A DNA stretch of 64,000 nucleotides from Siphonodentalium dalli (taxonomy: Eukaryota > Mollusca > Scaphopoda > Gadilida > Siphonodentaliidae). Positions within the stretch are counted from its first letter, which is position 1. Each line of letters begins with the position of its first letter. Shown here piece by piece: positions 43,866 to 55,819 of this stretch. The notes under the pieces were generated by a model. That model made no database searches. It saw nothing but the letters and a program-made list of their open reading frames with translations, and was not told the DNA's origin. The stretch is taken from the NCBI GenBank assembly GCA_032622095.1, contig CP136068.1:188411309-188475308 (forward strand), given 5' to 3'. A program made the translations under genes and the position numbers.

Positions 43866-43997
43866 ATGGTAATTTAACAGACCTTAAGATTCGACGAGAA
43901 TCACAGAATTGATTCTCGAAATGATTCTCACGAAACTTTTCAATTTTCAGTGCTTTATGACTAACTTGATTTGGCATTTGATTCTCGCAAAATTAAA

Positions 43998-44245
43998 TGT
44001 ATTTTGAGCCCTGTTTAATATGAATTAAATGTATTTTGAGCCCTGTTTAAATTAAATGTATTTTGAGCCCTATTTAAATTAAATATATTTTGAGCCCTGT
44101 TTAAATTAAATGTATTTTGAGCCCTGTTTAAATTAAATGTATTTTGAGCCCTGTTAAATTAAATGTAATTTGAGCCCCGTTTAAATTAAATGTATTTTGA
44201 GCCCTGTTTCATATTAAATGTATTTTGAGCCCTGTTTAACATGAC
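43998..44245. repeat. ~27-bp minisatellite, about 9 copies
   Basis: Unit AAATTAAATGTATTTTGAGC, CCTGTTT. Confidence 0.92.
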
Positions 44246-44487
44246 ATGAAACTAACACAAGCATGATAGATTTGATGTTTATTTTGGAATAAAATAAAAA
44301 TCCGGTTGATAATGATAAACTGGTAAGATTCTCAGCATTATAAATAATCATGGAACCAGCTCCATAGAATTATACACAATTACATGTATCAGACAAAACT
44401 AACATACACATGATTCACTTGTATAAAATAAAAGAAACAGTTAAAAGGCACATTAAAAAAAAAAATACAACACGTACCATCCATTTC

Positions 44488-44585
44488 ACTTTATTACACA
44501 CCAGCTTACTTGAATAATTCCTTTATTACACACCAGCTTACTTGAGTAATTCCTTTATTACACACCAGCTTACTTGAGTAATTCT
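44488..44585. repeat. ~32-bp tandem repeat, 3 copies
   Basis: Unit CTTTATTACACACCAGCTTA, CTTGAGTAATTC. Confidence 0.9.
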
Positions 44586-45078
44586 TGAAGATGGTCTATC
44601 TCCGCCTATAACAAGTTTCATATAGTTTCCTGGATATAACATAATAAATAGAATCAAAGACCCCTGTCTAGAAATGCTTTTATCAATTAATATTAATTTT
44701 ATTTTGAATTTGCTTGTATAAATGATGCGATCAATATGGAATATTTTATGGCTCGCGTAACGCAGCCTTCATGACGGTTTGTTCTAAAAAATTGTAATGA
44801 AAAAAATGTCCCAATTGATTATTGCAACTATTGATATAAAATCAATATTAATTGATCGTATCGTTTCCAGACAAGCGCCTTTGACTCATATTGATTATTT
44901 TATATCTGAGGAAACTATACAAAGAGATAATCCATCTTTAACCCTTTCTAAACTAAATGGAATCTCCCATTCAGTTATAAACATATACCGGTACATTGGA
45001 GTGGGCTATTATTCATCTGGAGGGGTGTTCAGGAAAAATAAGCAGCAAAGTCATCATGCAATGAATGGGTAAGCTTCG
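44586..45078. other. Intergenic DNA with a dispersed repeat copy
   Basis: From ~44938 the phrase ACCCTTTCTAAACTAAATGG, CAGTTATA, CTATTATTCATCTGGAGGGG, TGTTCAGGAAAA matches 46330-46420. No gene seen. Confidence 0.5.
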
Positions 45079-45754
45079 TTAAAGATACTCAATCCGATCA
45101 GACGCTCCTAAATTACTGTTTCTTTGGCTTCGGGGGTAAAAAATATTTGATTTGAGTCGAGGAACCCACCCATCAAAGCTCAGAGTGATCAGATATCGAT
45201 TTTTGAAGTTTGTTATTTCAACTGTTTCTGGGCCAGAAACACGAGACCAAACGGACGGTCTTGCAGATAAAGATGGATAATTCTAAAATCAAGTCATTAT
45301 AACCACTTGATTTTAGAGTTATCCATCTTTATCTGCAAGACCTTCCGTTTGGTCTCGTTGAAATAACAAACTTAAAAATTTGATATCTGATCGCTCTGAG
45401 TTTTGGTGGGTATGTTCCTTGTGACTTGAATCAAATATTTGTTACCCCCCCACCAATTTGTTATTTCTCGAGATGAGTAATTTTTTATAGCCTGGAAAAA
45501 AGTCGTCAAACCAACGGTCTCAGGCCAAATTGCGGATGAAGGTGGATAACTCTAAAATCAAGTGATAATGCAGCCAAATTTCTTTGAACAATTTGCTGAT
45601 TAATAACACATTTTGGGAAATTTTATACCATATTTGACAGTGGTTAGAATCATGTTGTTGTAAATAATCAATTCTGATAACTAAAGTGTATTTTGAAGAA
45701 ATGTTGTAACTTGATGATATGGGGATCGTCTGTGATCAGATTGAGTACCTTTAA
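45079..45754. mobile_element. Family Y TTAA-flanked palindromic MITE, 676 bp (Y1)
   Basis: TTAA on both sides, with ends AGATACTCAATCCGATCAGA / GATCAGATTGAGTACCT. Two nested inverted pairs are present, including AGATGGATAATTCTAAAATC and its complement around TCATTATAACCAC. No coding capacity. Confidence 0.8.
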
Positions 45755-45952
45755 GGTTATGAGTTATAACCTAACACTTTGAAGACAAACTCTATAATGT
45801 GCGTAACATGCCAAAGTAAATTTGTCTTCAAACTTTTCAGTTATAATTCATAATCTTGATCCAAACAAGTTTATAATTCAATCCGTGTATTGGTCAGAAA
45901 CATCTAGTTTTCCCTAATATATTTCCATAGAAGTAGATAAATTCTCCGTGAT

Positions 45953-46105
45953 CCTATATAAGAGAATGCATTGGCCTAACAAAATTTAACTTGACCTTTC
46001 AAGCAAGTGCATTCTCTTATATGTGCGAGACTCCCTATGGAAGACTCCGATATATTAGAGAATGCACTGGCACATGATCTTTAATGCTCCACAAGCACAG
46101 CTCCT
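45953..46105. mobile_element. Family C hairpin MITE, fragment (C2)
   Basis: CCTATATAAGAGAATGCATT, AACTTGACCTTTCAAGCAAG, GCGAGACTCCCTATGG, ACTGGCACATGATCTTTAAT. The first half-hairpin is missing. Confidence 0.75.
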
Positions 46106-46647
46106 GTCATGAAAATGTTAAAAAGCCTCATCAAACATTGATTACACCTGTAACTCTCTGGTCTTTTGAGTATTCTTTCATCTAAAAATAAACTAAAAAA
46201 AAAAAAAAAAAAAAAAAAATGACAATACATGCTGCATGATTTTATAAAACACTGTCATGTCAATGAATTAAAAGATGGACCATGATGGTCACACAGTGAT
46301 TTCTTCCACTCTCTGGTGAAGTAACATAATTAACCCTTTCTATACTAAATGGATTCTTCCACTCAGTTATACAAGTATACATGGGAATGGTCTATTATTC
46401 ATCTGGAGGGGTTTTCAGGAAATATAATTGAAAATAATTGAAATGACACATAATACAAGTACAGAAGGAGGGCTATTTATTGGAGGGAAATGTTCACATA
46501 ATAAGTTCAACGAACGACATATGGTCTGAACATTTCCTAAAAGATAACTACTCGTCAATATGAGTATTTGGCATTGAAAGAATTAACAGGCTGCATAAAT
46601 TCAGAAATCATCATTCACAATATGTCTACAATCCAGACACGCAGACA
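46106..46647. other. Intergenic DNA with a poly-A run and a dispersed repeat
   Basis: A25 run at ~46195-46219. The segment 46330-46580 matches the dispersed repeat seen at 8970-9110 and 59470-59570 (AATGTTCA-ATAATAAGTTCA). No gene seen. Confidence 0.5.
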
Positions 46648-46855
46648 AATACTCGTCAAGTATAAATACAATTACAACCATGCCTTGTGATGAAACAAAT
46701 ACTCGTCAAGTATAAATACAATTACAACCATGCCTTGTGATGAAACAAATACTCGTCAAGTATAAATACAATTACCGGTACAACCATGCCTTGTGATGAA
46801 ACAAATACTCGTCAAGTATAAATACAATTACAACCATGCCTCGTGACAAGACAAT
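46648..46855. repeat. ~50-bp tandem repeat, 4 copies
   Basis: Unit GACAAATACTCGTCAAGTAT, AAATACAATTACAACCATGC, CTTGTGAT. The last copy abuts A8. Confidence 0.9.
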
Positions 46856-46857
46856 TT

Positions 46858-47256
46858 CAGGCCTCAAAATACGGTGCTGGACATTTGCAGAACGAGGGCA
46901 AATTTAATGACGCTACCCAGCCCAGTGGGTTAGCATAATTAAATTCACCCTCTGGGGACCTCATGGTGCTTGGTCCTCAAGTATGTTTATTATCAAATTA
47001 ACAAGTTTTTTTAGCTTGTCTGTTTCTTTTTTAGTTTAGTTTCTCTATATACCCAAATTGGGAGACAGCAATTTGCATAATCGAGGTTCCCAATGGGTGT
47101 ACATCACCATCTGGGAACTTAAATATGAGACACTGCAGATTGAGGTCCCCAAAGGATGAATTTGGTGATGCTAGCCTGCTGTGTGAGGTTGCATCACTAA
47201 ATTTCACCCTGTGGGGACCTCATTCTGCAAATGTCGGCACCATATTTTGGGGCCTG
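46858..47256. mobile_element. Family A MITE, long form (A8)
   Basis: The ends are CAGGCCTCAAAATACGGTGC / GCACCATATTTTGGGGCCTG. Hairpins at each end (46892-46972 and 47137-47228) surround the CCCAATGGGTGTACATCACC spacer. Flanks GACAATTT and GACAAATG match only partly. Confidence 0.8.
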
Positions 47257-47278
47257 GACAAATGCCATTACAACCCAG

Positions 47279-47737
47279 CAGGCCTGAGAATAAGGTGCCT
47301 TTCATTCGCAGGATGAGGTCCCCAGAGGGTGAATTTAGTGATGCTATCCCGCACAATGGGCTAGCATCACCAAATCCACCATCTGGGGACCTCATTCTGC
47401 ATGGCCTCATCTGCTATGGGAGGCATAGACTCAGATTGAAATTTCTAAATGGTGAATATTGTGATGTAACCCCATTGGGAACCTTGATTATGGAATCTGT
47501 CGTCTGCCAATTTGGGGATATAGAGAAACTAAACTAAATTAGAAATAGAATCTATGTGAAGAAGTTTCCATAGAAATTTGATAATAAAGAAACTTTCCTG
47601 AGAAGAAGAGGCCTAAGCAGAATGAGGTCCCCAGATGGTGAATTTAGTGATGCTATCCTGTTATGCGGGATAGCGTCACAAAATTACCCTCTGGGGACCT
47701 CATTCTGCAAATGACAGGCACCTTATTCTGAGGCCTG
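47279..47737. mobile_element. Family A MITE, long form (A9)
   Basis: The ends are CAGGCCTGAGAATAAGGTGC / GCACCTTATTCTGAGGCCTG. It has hairpins at both ends and the same spacer in the opposite orientation to A8, only 22 bp away. No exact target duplication. Confidence 0.82.
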
Positions 47738-47783
47738 TCAACACGATAAGAGCCAAATACTCATCATACACAAATATGATTAT

Positions 47784-48205
47784 TATGGAATACTATTAGG
47801 GCCACTTAGTAATGGCGCTTTCGGCGTGTGCCGAAAGCGACAAAAGTGCGCCATTAGTAACGCACCGAAAGCGACAAAATGTGTGCCGTGTGCAAACATG
47901 CCCTAATGGCGCACTTTTTGTCGCTTTCGGCGCGTTATTAATGGCGCACTTTTTGTTGCTTTCGACGTGCCGAAACATGCGCTAATATCGCACATTTTGT
48001 CGCTTTCGAAGCATTATTAATGGCGCACTTTTTGTCGCTTTCGGCGCGTTATTAATGGCGCACTTTTTGTCGCTTTCGACGTGCCGAAACATGCGCTAAT
48101 ATCGCACATTTTGTCGCTTTCGAAGCATTATTAATGGCGCACTTTTTGTCAATTTCGGCGTGTGCCGAAATTGACATTAGGAAGTGGCCCCAATAGTATT
48201 CCATA
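47784..48205. mobile_element. 422-bp MITE made of GGCGCACTTTTTGTCGCTTTC repeats
   Basis: The ends are TATGGAATACTATTAGGGCC / GGCCCCAATAGTATTCCATA with a 6-bp direct repeat GATTAT outside. The interior alternates AATGGCGCACTTTTTGTCGC, TTTCGGCGCG/TTTCGACGTGCC and complements. A ~105-bp segment (ATTAATGGCGCAC...ATCGCACATTTTGTCGC) is tandemly duplicated. Confidence 0.8.
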
Positions 48206-48272
48206 GATTATAACCCAGTACGCATGGCCGGGTACATGGCTGCGAAATGAAATAGTAGAGTGGTTTTAACAA

Positions 48273-48570
48273 CTCAATGCATTCACTTATATATGCGAGG
48301 CTCCCATAGGGAGCATTGCATATATGAGAGTACATTGGCCTAACAATATTTACCTTGACATTGTAAGCCAATGCATTCACTTATATATGCGAGTCTCCCA
48401 TAGGGAGCATAACATATATGAGACTACATTGGTCTAACAATATTTAGCTTGACATTCTAAGCCAGTTGTTTATCTTATGGTAAATATGTGAGGCTCCATA
48501 TGGAGACTCATGTATATAAGATAATGCACTGGTACAGGATTGTTAATGCTGCACCAGTGCAGCTCCTGTC
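48273..48570. mobile_element. Family C hairpin MITE (C3)
   Basis: Three successive hairpin halves with centres GCGAGGCTCCCATAGGGAGC, linked by CAATATTTACCTTGACATTG, end in ATTGTTAATGCTGCACCAGT. Confidence 0.8.
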
Positions 48571-48579
48571 ATGAAAGAG

Positions 48580-48841
48580 TTAACCCTTTGAGTGCCAGGT
48601 CCGATTTTTGTATCAACCCATATACCCTGTGCTAATGCATTCTCTTATATATGCGAGTCGACCATAGGTCGCCTCGCATATATAAGAGAATGCATTGGCC
48701 TAACAATTTATTATTATTTTTTACAATTTTAATAATTTTTTTAAAATCTAAAAAAAAAAAAAATGTTTATTTTTTTAGGGCCGATTTTACAGACCGTAAA
48801 TTAGGACCGATGAGATCGGCCCCTGGCACTGAAAGGTTTAA
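48580..48841. mobile_element. TTAA-flanked MITE carrying a family B hairpin in a different shell
   Basis: TTAA at 48580-48583 and 48838-48841. The ends CCCTTTGAGTGCCAGG / CCTGGCACTGAAAGG differ from family B after CCCTTT. Inside is the complete B hairpin (CCCTGTGCTAATGCATTCTC ... GCATTGGCCTAACA) followed by an A/T-rich tract. The shell also has GGTCCGATTTTTG / CGATTTTACAGACCG. Confidence 0.78.
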
Positions 48842-49019
48842 AGGATATCGATATTTAGGTACTCTAGATGCACTCTTGGATTTAACCACAAATAATGAGG
48901 TAGCATTTTGTAAATAACAATAAACAAGAAATAATAGGGACATGATGAGTTAATTACATTCTCAGATTATATAATATACTACATAGAGTCTCTCTCTCAT
49001 ACAGATGTCACAGACTAAT

Positions 49020-49752
49020 AGAGTCTCTCTCTCACAGTGCCCAACAGATGGAGGTCTCTCAGTGTTAGACACAGGCCTCTCAGTGTTCTACACGGGCCTC
49101 TCAGTATTCTACACGGGCCTCTCAGTGTTCTACACAGGCCTCTCAGTGTTCTACACATACCTCTGTTCTACACGGGCCTCTCAGTGTTCTACACATACCT
49201 CTGTTCTACACGGGCCTCTCAGTGTTCTACACGGGCCTCTCAGTGTTCTACACATACATGTACCTCTGTTCTACACGGGCCTCTCAGTGTTCTACACGGG
49301 CCTCTCAGTGTTCTACACGGGCCTCTCAGTGTTCTACACGGGCCTCTCAGTGTTCTACACGGGCCTCTCAGTGTTCTACACAGGCCTCTCAGTGTTCTAC
49401 ACATACCTCTGTTCTACACAGGCCTCTCAGTGTTCTACACATACCTCTGTTCTACACGGGCCTCTCAGTGTTCTACACGGGCCTCTCAGTGTTCTACACA
49501 TACATGTACCTCTGTTCTACACGGGCCTCTCAGTGTTCTACACGGGCCTCTCAGTGTTCTACACGGGCCTCTCAGTGTTCTACACGGGCCTCTCAGTGTT
49601 CTACACGGGCCTCTCAGTGTTCTACACGGGCCTCTCAGTGTTCTACACGGGCCTCTCAGTGTTCTACATGGGCCTCTCAGTGTTCTACACGGGCCTCTCA
49701 GTGTTCTACACATACCTCTGTTCTACACGGGCCTCTCAGTGTTCTACATGGC
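49020..49752. repeat. 21-bp minisatellite with a 295-codon open frame
   Basis: The unit is GGGCCTCTCAGTGTTCTACAC, ~33 copies. Shorter CATACCTCTGTTCTACAC variants are mostly multiples of 3, so several frames stay open. One gives a GLSVFYT heptapeptide repeat for 295 codons (49005-49892), another ASQCSTR, another PLSVLHG. Blocks of variants are duplicated at ~250-bp spacing. I consider it noncoding: all three plus frames and one minus frame are open and no start context or splice site stands out. Confidence 0.9.
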
Positions 49753-49936
49753 CAAAAACTCATTTTCATTATAATTACCATCTTGTTTACATCGTTCATA
49801 GAGCACATGAGTGTATTTTGTATTTTTCACTCATCCTTGGCTCAAATTCATTCATTTGTTGCATAATTTATGTTGAGTATAATAGGAGATGACCCCATAA
49901 ATAGCTGGATTTAGCGTAATGTCCCCCTTTAAAGTG

Positions 49937-50272
49937 TTAACCCTTTACCTAACAAACCGGCCAAATAAAGCTAAAATATCTTCGGTCTGTCTCAATAGAA
50001 CCATACAAATATGGATATCATTGGAACCGGCTCCTTGACCACATTGTGATAGTTACAGTTATGCCCTGTGCCAATGCATTCTCTTATATATGCGAGTCGA
50101 CCATAGGTCGCCTCGCATATATAAGAGAATGCATTGGCCTAAAAAAAACTTTTTACCATTTTTTCTTACATTCTTTAACAATTTTATAATTTTTAATGTG
50201 TTAAGCCAATGCATTCTCTTATATATAAGAGAATGCATTGGCACAGGGCCCTTCTGTTGGGTAAAGGGTTAA
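49937..50272. mobile_element. Family B piggyBac-type MITE (B5)
   Basis: TTAA at 49937-49940 and 50269-50272, followed by a second AAAGGGTTAA. The second hairpin has lost its centre (TCTCTTATATATAAGAGAAT). The CGGCC pair near the left end is shortened. Confidence 0.9.
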
Positions 50273-50280
50273 AGGGTTAA

Positions 50281-52015
50281 GGCCTTTGTGGCATGCTGAG
50301 AGGCCACCAATCGGTTGGGCAGCTAAATGTATTATAGTCGCCAACAAAAAGCAGGAACTCCCAATACTTTCAAAAATAATACGTCATTGTCAGCCACAAT
50401 ACGCAGCAAGTCAGAAGATAGATGGGTGGAGTTTGAAATTGATGCGTAAAAGCTAGTTAACTAAGATTTTGGTCAGGTCCCTTTGCAAGATTTTGGTTAG
50501 GTCCCAGTGCAAAATCTAGATCAGATGATGATTACGTCACAATTAGCAGACAATAAGAAACAGTGTCTGTTTGTAAATCGGGCTATTTTCCTGTAACCAA
50601 TAACACAGAGTTGGCCTCCACTGAATACGAAAACCCTGTTGCGTATCCAAATTTTTCACTTTTTTGAGAACTTTCCCAGTTTTGTAAAATAATTAAACCT
50701 TCAAACCAGTAAATACACATTTAACACAGGCTACACTGGCTGTTATGGCCCCCAGATACTTATTTTTCTATTTTTCAGACCCCCTACAACCCGTGAAATC
50801 GTGTACTGCTACATTAGTTTATATACAGCACATAAAGAGTGAGCGAGTAACATTGTGGGGATTTTTTTAGGAGGGATTCACAGTGACCCATTCAAAACCG
50901 AAATCTTGAGTGGCAGGATTAGCGAGCGCTACATTGGTATGTTGTAAACAACTTGGTGCCTGTTTTAAACAAAGATCACTTAGTGAGGTCTCCACGGTGT
51001 TGAGTGTTTTGCTTATCGCATACTCTTTACCTACTGTACTGTAACAGAATTTGGCTTTTGTTTACATAACACAGCTTACAAACTTGACAATAACATACTA
51101 TTTACACAATGTTTATGATTGGTATAAGAACAAAATCTGTCAATAGAGAGATTCCGCTTGTAGCATTGTACGGAGTGTAGGGAATGCGAGTGTGTATCCC
51201 TGGTAATACATACTACACAGATATTCGTGTGTGTCATGTGGGTGAGGCTAGACATGGATAATGTTACTTGTAAATGTGTAATACATGTAGATGATGAAAC
51301 ATATACAATTGTTATATTATTGACATAAAACCGCTAGGTGTGCTTCGATCCACAAATGTTGATTTCAGTTACATGCAATGTTTAATAATCCAGCACGTGA
51401 TTTTCCATGCTATATAAGTCAATATGACTATTATCTTATTTTAGTGATGTTACCTATAGCAATTAACTTGCGATCTTTTCGTCAATAAGACCAACAAACT
51501 CCCCAATTCAAAGCAAAATTGTCATGTCTCGAAACAGCAACACTGTTGAAAAATTCAGGCTATAAAATATAAGTTAAGTTGTTATAATCAATGTAACATA
51601 AATTCCACTCAACAATTAGGTGTTGTAGATGTATTTGGTTTATCAGTAAAATTACCAACACACACCGTCATTCTGATATATTAATTAAATGCGCCGACTC
51701 TGGATGGTGAAATAATTTGTATTTGTTTGTCGCCAATTGTATTGTCCCGTCCAGATGTAAATATTTACCATTGAGCATAGTTTTGACGATGTTTTCTATT
51801 GATTGGTATGGTCGATTTCTTTGAAATTTTCGGCTTAACGCCTGAATACTAACTTATCAGTTTCACGAACTTGAACAAGTCCATAATATGTCTTTAACAG
51901 CAATACCCACTGCGAAGGTCAAACTTGCCTTTAGCTACAAAACCATATATAAATAGTGGGTCTGATCACATATTTAACCCGCCATATCAAATCCAGTCGT
52001 AAGTCGGGATTTTTT
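50281..52015. other. 1.7 kb with no gene recognised
   Basis: Mostly unique-looking. The segment ~51725-51905 (GTAAATATTTACCATTGAGC, ACTAACTTATCAGTTTCAC, GTCCATAATATGTCTTTAA) recurs inverted at ~59935-60110, so it is a dispersed repeat of unknown class. Confidence 0.45.
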
Positions 52016-52025
52016 TTACCCTGTG

Positions 52026-52092
52026 CCAATGCATTCTCTTATATATGCGAGTCGACCATAGGTCGCCTCGCATATATAAGAGAATGCATTGG
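52026..52092. mobile_element. Solo family B hairpin
   Basis: A 67-bp near-perfect palindrome CCAATGCATTCTCTTATATA ... AGAATGCATTGG without the TTAA shell, followed by CCTAACAATTTTTTATCATT. Confidence 0.85.
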
Positions 52093-52149
52093 CCTAACAA
52101 TTTTTTATCATTTTTTTTAAATAAATGTTTCTGACAATTTTTAGGACAT

Positions 52150-52245
52150 AAAAAAAAACATCCATTACCCTGCAGGGAGCCCCACACATATATAGAAGCA
52201 TATAGAAGAGTGTCGTCTGCTCATGTTTGTCTGGGGCTCTGTATG
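52150..52245. repeat. Dispersed CAGGGAGCCCCACACATATA repeat
   Basis: AGTGTCGTCTGCTCATGTTT, GTCTGGGGCTCTGTATGGGT. Similar copies are at 56238-56332 and 62331-62423. Inverted AGGGAGCCCC/GGGGCTC(T/C) arms. The segment 52246-52618 shows nothing. Confidence 0.7.
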
Positions 52246-52618
52246 GGTGAATTATAAAATATTTCTATTTCCCGAACCATGGGATTCCAAGTGAGTAGCA
52301 CAAATCAGAACTCTCTTTTAGTAGCTCATGAGACAATAGCACCCAACCGATACGATTAAAGCATGCAGTGTGATGTAATCTAGGGGAAACCCGCAAGCTT
52401 GCGAGAAATGACAATTGTACGAGATGACGAAAGACTCAGTATGTTAGTATAATAATAATAATAGGAGGTTTACACAGATTGAATAATACTGAGAGTAAGA
52501 CTGAATAGATAGAAGGGAATAAATGGTTCAATATCAAAAAGAGGAGGTTATTTCTTCAAGGTGGGGTAAATAATATACAGACAGCAGAGTGCACCACGTA
52601 AACTTACAGATAATACTA

Positions 52619-52828
52619 CAGTGCTCTAATTAATCGACCTCTTAACCAAAGCAGAATTATGGGTAACTTTTCAGGATTTAGTCGGAAATATGGCTTGTTG
52701 CCATTCATCGGAAAGCTCTCCCCGAGAGCTTTCCGATGAATGGCAACAAGCCATATTTCCGACTAAATGCTGAAAAGTTACCCATAATTCTGCTTTGGTT
52801 AAGAGGTCGATTAATTAGAGCATTACTG
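52619..52828. mobile_element. Family D snap-back MITE, Tc1/mariner type (D2)
   Basis: A 210-bp palindrome, TA-flanked, nearly identical to D1 (CAGTGCTCTAATTAATCGAC ... TCTCCCCGAGAG centre ... GAGCATTACTG). Confidence 0.9.
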
Positions 52829-53090
52829 TAATCACCCCTTCAATGACACAATGTAATAATTTTTGCAAGTAAGGAGATTCCCTGCTAATTATTGCAGACT
52901 ATCAACGCAGATTATATGCTGTTACTATCCAGGAAATATAAACTAACTATCCACAAAATATAAACTAACTAGTTGACGGCAACAAATGGGCAAAATGAAA
53001 ATAAATATTCCAACATATCTCTCATGAAAATAAATATTCCAACATATCTCTCATGACTAGTAAACAATGAATGCAAATACTAATGTTCTT

Positions 53091-53491
53091 ATAACCCTTT
53101 ACCCAAAAGAACGGCCCTGTGCCAATGCATTCTCTTATATATGCGAGTCGACCATAGGTCGCCTCGCATATATAAGATAATGCATTGGCTTAACACATTA
53201 AAAATTATAAAATTGTTAAAGAATGTAAGAAAAAATGGTAAAAAGTGTTAAAAACAGATTATTTTTAGACCAATGCATTCTCTTATATATGCGAGGCGAC
53301 CTATGGTCGACTCGCATATATAAGAGAATGCATTGGCACAGGGCATAACTGTAACTATCACAAGTGTGGTCAATGAGCCGGTTCCAATGATATCCATATT
53401 TGTATGGTTCTATTGAGACAGACCGAATATATTTTAGGCTGTTGAATCTTTAATTGGCCGGTTTTGGCCGGATTGTTGGGTAAAGGGTTAA
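53091..53491. mobile_element. Family B piggyBac-type MITE (B6)
   Basis: The right side TTAA is at 53488-53491; the left TTAA has become ATAA. Complete, two hairpins and the GCCGGTTCCAATGATATCCA block. Confidence 0.9.
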
Positions 53492-54375
53492 GTAAAATCT
53501 AACTATGTTGAAATAAAGGATGGCAAGAAACAATACTTATAGTTCCATCTAAATACTATCTATGACTGTACGACAATAATAAACAATGATATTGTAAGTG
53601 TGATGACGAACGAATAATAGTTTCTTTAACAAACCAACGATAATCTTATCAGTTACGTATCTAGAATTCTTATTGAGATGCCATTCCTCTGTCAATGGTA
53701 TTCCCATGTAACCATTGGTAACCATTGGTCATGTTGGCTACTATGAGCAATTTGATTGGTTAGTGACATAAGTTGAAGCCCAATGACGTATTGACTATTT
53801 TCCCATGCATTGCAAAACACAATAAAATTTATAATATAAAATACAGGCGATATATTCCTAATCTGTTTCGATCCACCGACACGTTGAAAAGAGTAGAAAA
53901 CCTTGATTATGAGCAGCGAAAGATATTGTCAGTATGTTCGCCACATTGTGGCTGTACCTCCCCCTGTCCCCGGGGAGCAGTAGATGGTTTCAGTATGCTC
54001 AGGCTCATCGGGGTAATAATTGTCCCATGCATTGGAATGGGTTAATTGTAGAATGTGTGTAACAAATGGATCAATTATTATTGAAAAAATTACCCATTGC
54101 GAACGAGGAGACATTATCGTCAATTTTTTAACAGCCAATGATATTTCTTACTGATAATTTGTTCTAAATTTGTTTTTATAACTATTACTGAATACGTTTC
54201 GCACAAATATTTACAACATCAGGCATGCGCTCCATATTTGGAAACAATTTAGTATGTCATCTTGGGAAAGCCTCCGCAATGTCTGGGCTCAAGATAGGAA
54301 TTCTAGAGAAATAATTCTAATAAGATTATCGTCACTTTTTAAAAAAGACTGCTAATAATACTGACAAAAATAATT
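53492..54375. other. No gene recognised
   Basis: Intergenic DNA with a small GGTAACCATTGGTAACCATT repeat at ~53706 and partly inverted CCCATGCATTG phrases (53803 and 54025). Confidence 0.45.
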
Positions 54376-54525
54376 TGGAAACAGGAGGGCGGAAAGATTG
54401 AAAACAGAGACTGATAGAATGATGAACACAGGAAGGCGGAAAGATTGAAAAAAGAGACTGATAGAATGATGAACACAGGAAGGCGGAAAGATTGAAAACA
54501 GAGACTGATAGAAGAGAAAGAAGAG
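54376..54525. repeat. 48-bp tandem repeat, 3 copies
   Basis: Unit ACAGGAAGGCGGAAAGATTG, AAAACAGAGACTGATAGAAT, GATGAAC. Confidence 0.9.
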
Positions 54526-54574
54526 TCTGATAGGACAGAGAGAGGAACACATCTTATTTATGCATAAATAGTAA

Positions 54575-55036
54575 CAGGCCTCAAAATTTGGTGCTGGACA
54601 TTTGCAGAATGAGGTCCCCAGAGGATGAATTTAGTGACACTACCTGCATAGTGGGCTAGCATCACTAACATCACCTTCTGGGGACCTCATTCTGCGTTAT
54701 AGGCCTAATCTTCTCTGGAAATTATCTTTATCAAATTAACAAGTTTTTTAGATTCATTACAATGTTTTTTTTTTTCATTTTTAGTTTAATTTCTCTTTAT
54801 CACAAAACTGGCAGATGACGCAATGCATAATCGAGGTGCCCAATGGGTGCACATCACCATCTTCACAATGTAGGAAGAATCTGTGTCTTGGTCTCCCACA
54901 ACAGAGGAGGCCATGCAATATGAGGGCCCCAAATGATGAATTTGGTGGTGCTAGCCCACTATGCTGGGTAGCGTCACTAAATTCACCCTCTGGGGACCTC
55001 ATTCTGCAAATGTCCAGCACCATATTGTCAGGTCTG
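54575..55036. mobile_element. Family A MITE, long form (A10), exact target duplication
   Basis: The ends are CAGGCCTCAAAATTTGGTGC / GCACCATATTGTCAGGTCTG with exact 8-bp duplications AATAGTAA (54567-54574 and 55037-55044). Hairpins at both ends. Confidence 0.9.
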
Positions 55037-55117
55037 AATAGTAAAGGCACCCGACTGCTTCATTCAACTGTTAATTAACCCTTTGACTACTGAATTTTGC
55101 CCTTAAAAGGTGGTATA

Positions 55118-55264
55118 CAGTAATGCCCTAAATAATCGACTCCTTAACCACAGCAGAATTATGGGTAATTTTTCAGGAATTAGTCGGAAATATGGCTTGC
55201 AAATCCTGAAAAATTACCCATAATTCTGCTGTGGTTAAGGAGTCGATTAGTTAGGGCATTACTT
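55118..55264. mobile_element. Family D MITE, internally deleted (D4)
   Basis: CAGTAATGCCCTAAATAATC ... GATTAGTTAGGGCATTACTT, TA-flanked. The central palindrome is shortened to ATATGGCTTGCAAATCC. Confidence 0.85.
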
Positions 55265-55417
55265 TATATTAGCTCCACAAAAATATATACATTTGACAAG
55301 ATTTTCTCACTATAATTCGTATCAAACTGACTTAGAGCCCCTTTTGAAAAATTGTGGCCATGTTGGATGCCATCTTGTCTGGTGTCTACACAGCCAGTTT
55401 TTTCATGTTAAAATCAG

Positions 55418-55819
55418 TTAACCCTTTACCCAACAAACCGGCCAAAACAGGCCAAATAAAGCTTCAACAGCCTAAAATATCTTCGGTCTGTCTCAATAGA
55501 ACCATAGAAATATGGATATCATTGGAATCGGCTCCTTGACCACATTGTGATAGTTACAGTTATGCCCTGTGCCAATGCATTCTCTTATATATGCGAGTCG
55601 ACCATAGGTCGCCTCGCATATATAAGAGAATGCATTGGCCTAAAAAAAACATCTTTTTTTAACACTTTTTACCATTTTTTCTTACATTCTTTAACAATTT
55701 TATAATTTTTAATGCGTTAAGCCAATGCATTCTCTTATATATGCGAGGCGACCTATGGTCGACTCGCATATATAAGAGAATGCATTGGCACAGGGCCCTT
55801 CTGTTGGGTAAAGGGTTAA
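55418..55819. mobile_element. Family B piggyBac-type MITE (B7)
   Basis: TTAA at 55418-55421 and 55816-55819; complete, in the same orientation as B4. Confidence 0.92.
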
